A stretch of 64,000 nt of DNA from Pseudobacteriovorax sp. (GTDB lineage: Bacteria > Bdellovibrionota_B > Oligoflexia > Oligoflexales > Oligoflexaceae), in the NCBI GenBank assembly GCA_013215145.1, contig JABSRP010000028.1:1-64000 (forward strand), read 5' to 3'. The translations under genes and the position numbers were made by a program. The notes under the pieces were generated by a model. It searched no databases and was not told the DNA's origin. It worked only from the letters and a program-made list of their open reading frames with translations. Below, one piece after another: positions 57,894-64,000 of the stretch. The stretch's first letter is position 1; each line of letters opens with the position of its first letter.

Positions 57894-58811
57894 TTATTGA
57901 TTTGACGACTGGCGCTGGGTCCATCGCTCAGTCCAAGTGACAAACTCTGTGGTGTGAGGACTCAGACTTTTTTTGCTCAACCGACAAAGATTAATGGTTT
58001 GTAGGACGGGTTTTTGGTCAGCAAACGGTGTCAGCTCTGTTGAACTCTGGAATGGCATGCTTAAAGGCAATAATGCGACTGCGTCGAGAAGATGTGTTAA
58101 ACTCTGCGTATTGATGACGTCAGTTACAGTGATCTTGCTTTTAAACCCTGAAAACGGCTGAATGACATTTTGCTCAATCCAAGATTCCAGCCAGTACTCA
58201 GATTCAGCGTAGTTAATCATGGGGAGCTTTGAAAAAATGCTTTTCTTTGTCGAGTCCTCTTTTTCTATAAGCTGCACCGTACCGGGTTTTCCGAAAAAAA
58301 CCAGCTCATTCTTGACAAATGGCTGAGCCGTAATTTGGCTCTTGTCGAGGTGATGCGGTAGAAATGCAAAATCCAGAGTGCCTTCACTAAGGTTTTGGAA
58401 GAGTTCTTTGATAATACCAGTTCGAATGTTGAGTTCAACTTTAGGATAAGTCTGACAGAACTCAGATATCCATGATTCAAACCCTGTTACGTGTATGTTA
58501 GTTGGCAGGCCGAGTTTGATCTTGCCGGAAACCTCTGCGCTTTGATTGGAAATCTCGCGAAGGGCGCTCTCAAGATCATCTAGTCGTCTCGAGCACTCTT
58601 TGTAGAGTATTTCTGCCTCGGAAGTAGGAATAATCCTTCGATTGATCCGATCGAATAGGGTTATTTTGAGGGTTTCTTCCAGTGATTTGATTTGTTGACT
58701 CACACCGGATTGTGTTAAGTGCAGCTCTTTTGCTGCTTGAGTCATACTTTTGGTCCGGTAGACCACTAGAAATATCCGAAGATAGTTTAGATTTAGATGA
58801 GCAAGCAGCAT
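57894..58811 (-). CDS. LysR-family transcriptional regulator
   Basis: A 305-residue regulator. Winged HTH at about 5-65 with MTQAAKELHLTQSGVSQQIKSLE and the LFDRINRRIIPT turn, then a type 2 periplasmic-binding-like effector domain. The target is not clear; serB lies 300 bases downstream on the same strand, and the small gene upstream is on the same strand too. Confidence 0.92.
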   Translation of the reverse strand: MLLAHLNLNYLRIFLVVYRTKSMTQAAKELHLTQSGVSQQIKSLEETLKITLFDRINRRIIPTSEAEILYKECSRRLDDLESALREISNQSAEVSGKIKLGLPTNIHVTGFESWISEFCQTYPKVELNIRTGIIKELFQNLSEGTLDFAFLPHHLDKSQITAQPFVKNELVFFGKPGTVQLIEKEDSTKKSIFSKLPMINYAESEYWLESWIEQNVIQPFSGFKSKITVTDVINTQSLTHLLDAVALLPLSMPFQSSTELTPFADQKPVLQTINLCRLSKKSLSPHTTEFVTWTERWTQRQSSNQ

Positions 58812-58836
58812 AGTATCGTTTCGTAGTTAGTGAAGC

Positions 58837-59100
58837 CTACGGTGCGTATAGATTGGCCTCTGATTTGATGCAATAGTAAAAATGAGCCGCATCGAGAGCA
58901 TCAACCCAAATGGTATCACTCGAGTAATCATAGTGTGCCGCTATATGCTTTCTGTCAATAGCATCTACAATCAGATCCTGTTCGATCTCATATAGATTTG
59001 ACATGGCTTGCAAGGAAAGTTTTTTGCCTGCATAGTCGTTTGGATCATGTCCTAGCTCGGCAAGGGCTGATTCAAAAGCTTCTTTGTCAACTTGTGGCAT
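58837..59100 (-). CDS. Small hypothetical protein
   Basis: An 87-residue soluble, acidic protein with no motif I recognise. Strong ribosome site AAGGAGAG before the ATG. It lies 25 bases upstream of the LysR gene in the same direction and may be co-transcribed with it. Confidence 0.6.
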   Translation of the reverse strand: MPQVDKEAFESALAELGHDPNDYAGKKLSLQAMSNLYEIEQDLIVDAIDRKHIAAHYDYSSDTIWVDALDAAHFYYCIKSEANLYAP

Positions 59101-59310
59101 AGTTCTCTCCTTAAGTCTGGTTTCAGGTACTCATTTATTCTATTCTGTTTTATGACAATTATAAGAGGTAAAGCTTGCTCAGTAAGGCTTTGACGCTTTT
59201 TGACTATCCTGTCTAGATCTTGACTATCGGCGCCAGTATAAGCATAAGGAATAGCTACCCAAATAAAAGCGGGCGAGAAATTCCTAGAAGCCTAGGTAAT
59301 TCTGTCCGAT

Positions 59311-60816
59311 TTAGTCTTGGGCATCCATAAAAGTCTTATGGGGATTGAATAAGGTTCGAGGGATCATAGGAAACATAACATTAGCCATGAGATTGTTTCC
59401 GAGCAGCTCGTAGAGAACACTCTCGTGATAGATAACAGATTCATTTTTATATATCTTTTTAGCGAGTATCCAAAAGGGGAGCGAATCATCCTCGTAAAAG
59501 GAAATATCGTCTACAAGCTCTGCTGCCACGAAAACAGGATTAAAATGAGTCGCCTTTCTCGGGTCCTGAAAAAACTCCCTTTTGTCATCTTCACTGGCGT
59601 GGGGTAACTCCAGACAGATCGTAGTTGGGCCAAATTGGGTCTTAACTATCACAGGCGCACCACCAACATCCTTTCCCGAATTCGGCACCTGGCCTAGACT
59701 ATTTACAGGGCGACTAAATAGCAGCTTAATGATCTCCTTTGGATCGGTGCACTTCGTAAATTGGGAAAAAGTATCAAGGTTGCCGTTGAATAAGAGTTTT
59801 TGCATTTGCCATAAATAATTCATATCAGGTTCAGGGAAACTATTATCCTGGTCGATATGATTGGTTGCACTCGTAAAATTTGATAATAAAGATTTAGCTA
59901 CGTGGTTTGCTTCAGAAAAGCGATTGACTTGAAGCTGTGTTCTGATCTCTTTAACTGCTGATAAAACCGTTTGGTGTTGTCCTAGAAACCGATTGATGGC
60001 CTTCGTCGAGTCTTCATTCATTTCGATCACATTATCTATGTTTCGGATAAACATAGAATGCTGATGTGGGAATTGTTTTTTTACCTCTTTAAACAGATCT
60101 ATTAGGGTACCATGACCTGCTGGTACCAATGACAAACTTCCATCGGCCTCTCTATATACGCTTCCGCTACGATGAAAGCGGATCGTCGACAACGTCGCGT
60201 CTTGCTCTAGGATGAGGGGAGCAGTCTCTGACTTTTTGCTACAGAATGACTGAAACTCGGCGGATTTACCGATAGCGGAAATATATACTTGCTGCTCAAC
60301 TGCTGAAAGTAGGCTATTTTCGATGAGTTTTCGTTCCAGGTAGTTCGATCCGTCGGCTTTTGCTGGTTGAAAGGCTTTTGGTCTTCGAAAAGCACTCTGA
60401 ATTGTGGCGCCATTGTCGATACAAGCTTGGACCCCTCTCTTGAAAATTTGATAGGTTTCCCCGGGCAATGACCACTCTTTAATTTGATCAAGCGAAATTT
60501 CATTTAGCTCAGATGCGATATCAGAATGATGCTTTCGATCGATAGCATCGATTAGTTTTTCTAGTTTTTGAAAATACCGAGAGGCTGCCCCTGCAGAAGG
60601 AACGAAACTAATGTACCCAGTTGGGGGCGTATAGCGACTGAGAAATTCTTCCGAAAGAATGCCTCCATTTTCTAAACGACAGGTATCGAGGATAGGAATA
60701 GTATCCCTAGAAGAGCCCGCGACGTAACTAGAAATCCTACGCTGGTGCTGCCTAAGTCGCGACACACTAAGATCAGCTCCTAGGATTTCGTCATCAGTCA
60801 TATTGTCTCTATTCAT
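59311..60816 (-). CDS. DUF4301-like protein
   Basis: A 501-residue protein. The segment FVPSAGAASRYFQKL near residue 70 and VPAGHGTLIDLFKEV near 235 match the DUF4301 layout, whose relatives in Bacteroidetes are of unknown biochemical role but look nucleotidyltransferase-like. ATG 60816 (AGG upstream) is chosen because the frame further up lies over the preceding gene. Starts five bases after that gene's stop, so they form a two-gene operon. Confidence 0.7.
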   Translation of the reverse strand: MNRDNMTDDEILGADLSVSRLRQHQRRISSYVAGSSRDTIPILDTCRLENGGILSEEFLSRYTPPTGYISFVPSAGAASRYFQKLEKLIDAIDRKHHSDIASELNEISLDQIKEWSLPGETYQIFKRGVQACIDNGATIQSAFRRPKAFQPAKADGSNYLERKLIENSLLSAVEQQVYISAIGKSAEFQSFCSKKSETAPLILEQDATLSTIRFHRSGSVYREADGSLSLVPAGHGTLIDLFKEVKKQFPHQHSMFIRNIDNVIEMNEDSTKAINRFLGQHQTVLSAVKEIRTQLQVNRFSEANHVAKSLLSNFTSATNHIDQDNSFPEPDMNYLWQMQKLLFNGNLDTFSQFTKCTDPKEIIKLLFSRPVNSLGQVPNSGKDVGGAPVIVKTQFGPTTICLELPHASEDDKREFFQDPRKATHFNPVFVAAELVDDISFYEDDSLPFWILAKKIYKNESVIYHESVLYELLGNNLMANVMFPMIPRTLFNPHKTFMDAQD

Positions 60817-60820
60817 AAAC

Positions 60821-62044
60821 TTACCTGGTCTCTTCTGTGTGACGGCTTGCAAAAAACGATACCCCCTCCCTTGCTGCCCTGCGGACTTTGACTGATTGGG
60901 AATCTTTTACGGCTTTGCTTAAAAATTCCTCGGACTGTTTAGACCATTGGAGAGTTTTTAAAACCTCACAAATAGCTATTTTTGTCCAAGAATTTAGTTC
61001 ATTATGCTTTAGATTGCTAAGAAGGTCTAGACTCTTTTCCCGGTCTAGCTCGTCTAACCTCCGCATGAGCCCCGCGACGACTCTAGGGCGAGATTTCCAT
61101 TTCGTGCTTTTCTCCACAAACGTCAGTAGGGTTTCTAGGTCCGAATTTAGAAGAATTCGTTCTACTACAATATCACCAAGACTTTGGGCCTTATCGAAAG
61201 ATAGAGACTTTTCTTGGACTTGAGTCAGGATGTAATTTGCAGCCAGAGACTGGCCAAGATCACTGAGTGCAAACATGGTAGGTTTCTGCTGGTGTTTTTG
61301 AAATATGAGGCCCAGAGCTTTTAATGCCTTAAGTTCCTTTTGTGATGCTTGTGAAGCAGAGTCTATTTGGGAAACTTCGACATCTACCAGAGTTTGAAAG
61401 TATGATTCCATAACGTCGTAATTATATACCAATGGACTGTAGAAACTGCTTTCCTCAACAATTTGGCGTAGCTTGTAGAGATCTAGCAACCAAGGTTTTT
61501 CATCGATATCTTTCTGAAAGCCTTCCAGAATAAAACGCAGAACCTCACTAGCCTCTTTTTGGAATCCAGGTTGCTGTTTCTCAAAGTTGCAACTTGATGC
61601 TACGATTTGAGAAAGAGTATCTCCAAAACCTGTTCTGACTTCGAAGCTTTGTTTTTCATTGCTGACAAGAGCGAAAGAGATAGCTGTTTGCAAAAAACCC
61701 TCATCGTAGTTAGCTGTCGTCAGTTGCTTAGCTGGTGGAACAAATTCCATCAATGCCTCGGTGGCAGCTAAAACCAAGCTTTTCGCGAGATCCTGTGGCA
61801 TCGCATATTCGCAAACTAAGAAGTCCAGAGTGAGTTCGATTAATACTGGTGAATATACCCAATGACGGTATTTCAGAAAAATATAAGTGATATCGAGTTG
61901 AACCTGCTTGATCAATCTTTTGGGTATGGGTGAAGTCTTGTGTATATTATTTACTACGTACATTGACTCAGTCATCGTACGTATGACTTGAGAAAATTTG
62001 GCACTTTCGACATATTGAGCTTTCTTAGAGAAATTTTCAAACAT
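60821..62044 (-). CDS. Helical-repeat protein of unknown function
   Basis: A 407-residue soluble protein that is almost wholly alpha-helical; the C-terminal third reads like HEAT-type repeats. No signal, membrane segment or catalytic motif. Operon partner of the DUF4301-like gene, and divergent from the TPR gene at the right edge. Confidence 0.6.
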   Translation of the reverse strand: MFENFSKKAQYVESAKFSQVIRTMTESMYVVNNIHKTSPIPKRLIKQVQLDITYIFLKYRHWVYSPVLIELTLDFLVCEYAMPQDLAKSLVLAATEALMEFVPPAKQLTTANYDEGFLQTAISFALVSNEKQSFEVRTGFGDTLSQIVASSCNFEKQQPGFQKEASEVLRFILEGFQKDIDEKPWLLDLYKLRQIVEESSFYSPLVYNYDVMESYFQTLVDVEVSQIDSASQASQKELKALKALGLIFQKHQQKPTMFALSDLGQSLAANYILTQVQEKSLSFDKAQSLGDIVVERILLNSDLETLLTFVEKSTKWKSRPRVVAGLMRRLDELDREKSLDLLSNLKHNELNSWTKIAICEVLKTLQWSKQSEEFLSKAVKDSQSVKVRRAAREGVSFFASRHTEETR

Positions 62045-62202
62045 ACAGAAATCTCCTCTGCCTTTTTCTTGATCACATAACTGCCAATATTTAGTGGACT
62101 TTTATGGTTACCACGTAAATAGTCGCGCAGTTAGTTCAGCATTTTATTATTTCTACCGAGGAGTTGAGCATACAGAAGTTTGATGCGAGGTGGTAGACAA
62201 AC

Positions 62203-64000
62203 GTGGCAACGGCATCCAAAGGTCACAATCTTACGTCCAATGGAAACGATGACTTTCAAGAGGTTCTCGCCGATTGTGGGTTCGTGAAAGATGCGAACCA
62301 CAATGGGGCGATGGTTTACCAGGCTCCTGAAGGCAGCGGAAAAAATACCTGGCATGCCGCTGAGTGGCGTATCAACAGTGTACATGGGCGGTGGCGGACG
62401 GATAGTCTGAAGCTTGTGTACTCACTCGACCAGTTGTCAAAGCGCCTCCGAGCCGAATTCGAGTCCCGATACGGCCGGCAAACGCAACTCGAACTCATTC
62501 CTAGCTTCGAGCAGGGTCTATGGGTCCTTTTTGAGGTTTATGGCGACAACTCACGTCGATCGAGCCAGGACGAACAGAGCTCAATGACCGGTACCGTCGG
62601 ATTTCACTTTAGTCTGACCTGTGAGGGTTCAGACCTTTGCTTACACTTCTCCAAACATTTCATGATGGGGCAGATTCCCGATCAGATTTTAAGTTCGATC
62701 CCCCATACCTTTATGAAGTGTTTCGATTTAAGGCATAGCCAGGTCAAAAGCCAGATTGGATTGTTCGAGAGTCGCGTCTATTATGCCGGAATTTTGAAGA
62801 AAACCATTCTCTCTGACGAAAAACTAGAAACCCTAGACTTTGCTGCCGAGGAATTGGGCGAGGTCATTGACGAGGGAATCAAAGCTCATCTTCGGGCAAG
62901 CTTCGATGGATCCACTTGGGTTGTTGAGGCTTCAACTATGGTTGATAACATGTATGAGTTCGACGTTCCACCTATCGAGATTGTGGAAACGCGAGAGCTC
63001 GGTCAAAAGCACTCGGAGATTGACTCCCTCATTTTGGGAAAGCAAGCGAAGGAAGCTCGAGACCTTTGCCTTGAAAACATCGAACAAGAGCCCGACTCAC
63101 TTTTTCTCTTGCGCCGCTTGTGTCTATCTTCCTTGGCGCTCAACGAACCTGTCGACGATCAGTATCTTAAAACTATGGTTGATATCGATAGTGAAAACTT
63201 ACTATTCCTATCTGCAGCGGTCCAAACCTCGATTATTTTAGACCGCGGAAGTCACCTTCTCAAATTCTTGTCGCGGATGGGACAGTTACTGAACAGTCAG
63301 CTAAACCAATTTGAAGAACTCAAGACCATGGATGTTGTATTACCCGAGCTGCTAGGTGATGGTTGGTCCGAGGTCAATGTACAAACGGCTCAGGCTTGCT
63401 ATCAGAGGGTTTTGCTTAAACGAGGCGACGTTTCTCGTGTCATTTGGAAGATGGTGCGCATTGCGAGAGAGACCGAAGATACTGAAAATGAAGTCCAGTT
63501 ACTGAATCGATTAGTTGAGGTTGAACAGGATAAAAATGAAGCTGCTGCCTGTTACATGAGGCTCTCTGAGTTGTACCAGAATCAGGATATGGAAGCCGCT
63601 GCCGAGTGCTCTCTGAAAGGATGGAAGCTGCATTCAACCAATACAGATTACGCTGAAATTGCTTCATACAATTTGGTTCAAGTCAAAGACTATGAAAAAG
63701 CGGTTCGGGTCTTAGACGATTGCCGGAAACTCATTGAACACTCTAGCGATCAGACCAAGAAAGTGGACCTTGAGTTACTTATCTCGCGCATTTGGTTTAC
63801 CTTCCTCAAAAGGCGAGATTTAGCGAAGCTTCGTATCGAGCATGCGATGGCGATCTTACCTGAGGATATAGAAAATTTAAAACGTTGTGAGGACATTAGT
63901 GAGGAGTTTGGTGAGGAGCAGTTGTTGGTCACCATTCGTCAACAGATCTTTGATCAAGCTCTGGCCGAAAGAAACAAAGAAGAGGTCTTTCGAGCTAAAG
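62203..64000 (+). CDS. TPR protein, GTG start, truncated by the window edge
   Basis: An uninterrupted frame of 599 codons open at the right edge. The GTG at 62203 is the only sensible start: an in-frame TAG lies three codons upstream (62194-62196), and GAGGTGG sits nine bases before the GTG. The first about 250 residues are a mixed alpha/beta part (KNTWHAAEWRINS, then TGTVGFHFSLTCEG). From about residue 285 it becomes helix pairs typical of TPRs (LGKQAKEARDLCLENIEQEP, AAACYMRLSELYQNQDMEAA). No signal peptide. Function unknown. Confidence 0.75.
   Translation, partial: MATASKGHNLTSNGNDDFQEVLADCGFVKDANHNGAMVYQAPEGSGKNTWHAAEWRINSVHGRWRTDSLKLVYSLDQLSKRLRAEFESRYGRQTQLELIPSFEQGLWVLFEVYGDNSRRSSQDEQSSMTGTVGFHFSLTCEGSDLCLHFSKHFMMGQIPDQILSSIPHTFMKCFDLRHSQVKSQIGLFESRVYYAGILKKTILSDEKLETLDFAAEELGEVIDEGIKAHLRASFDGSTWVVEASTMVDNMYEFDVPPIEIVETRELGQKHSEIDSLILGKQAKEARDLCLENIEQEPDSLFLLRRLCLSSLALNEPVDDQYLKTMVDIDSENLLFLSAAVQTSIILDRGSHLLKFLSRMGQLLNSQLNQFEELKTMDVVLPELLGDGWSEVNVQTAQACYQRVLLKRGDVSRVIWKMVRIARETEDTENEVQLLNRLVEVEQDKNEAAACYMRLSELYQNQDMEAAAECSLKGWKLHSTNTDYAEIASYNLVQVKDYEKAVRVLDDCRKLIEHSSDQTKKVDLELLISRIWFTFLKRRDLAKLRIEHAMAILPEDIENLKRCEDISEEFGEEQLLVTIRQQIFDQALAERNKEEVFRAK

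Noticed and set aside
62840..63241. 133-codon alternative frame inside the right-edge TPR gene
   Set aside because: It is a shadow in another frame of the long frame opening at 62203, which has a ribosome site and TPR-like content.

Overview
The window comes from the chromosome of a Gram-negative, probably predatory or environmental bacterium. Signs of a diderm envelope are several lipoproteins with lipoboxes, a secretin, a Tat-exported phosphatase and EpmA. G+C looks moderate by eye (not counted). A complete lower mevalonate pathway with a class II HMG-CoA reductase and a type 2 IPP isomerase, plus many secreted unknowns, would fit Bdellovibrionota/Oligoflexia. That placement is inference; there is no rRNA or taxonomic marker here.

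Layout. 1-3.06 kb is a decayed integrated element: a hydrolase fragment, a basic hypothetical protein, an excisionase-like HTH protein and a tyrosine recombinase split by one frameshift. 3.3-5.6 kb is groES-groEL with a clear terminator. 5.7-9.6 kb holds a TPR membrane protein, a lipoprotein with a duplicated six-cysteine module, a long-chain acyl-CoA synthetase and a secreted unknown. 9.6-15.4 kb is the mevalonate cluster, fni / mvaA-mvaK2-mvaD-mvk, with ATGA overlaps and a terminator; HMG-CoA synthase is not in the window. 15.5-20.1 kb holds a hot-dog thioesterase, a small secreted protein, an NAD-binding epimerase-like protein, a purple-acid-phosphatase-like enzyme and a tandem-receiver response regulator.

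20.2-30.7 kb is envelope-oriented: two small lipoproteins, a compact four-gene operon ending in a CpaC-type secretin, a patatin-like lipoprotein, a 1104-residue lipoprotein and a PhoD-type Tat phosphatase with one in-frame stop. 30.7-44.8 kb holds a 2OG-Fe(II) oxygenase, a 7TM class III cyclase, epmA, a Lon-family protease whose Shine-Dalgarno lies in a possible RNA switch, a TTG-started 33-residue basic protein, a HAMP protein, rlmN, a FapA/DUF342 protein, a histidine kinase and a CPBP protease.

45-47.5 kb carries secreted and accessory genes, including a probable caspase-like (clan CD) exported protein and a transposase-like remnant. 47.8-53.2 kb is a seven-gene Mrp Na+/H+ antiporter operon with a short MrpE. 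53.6-64 kb has a receiver-PilZ protein, tlyA, pepA, serB, a LysR regulator, a DUF4301 protein with a helical partner, and a TPR protein starting with GTG that runs off the right edge. I see no tRNA, rRNA, CRISPR array or intact insertion sequence.
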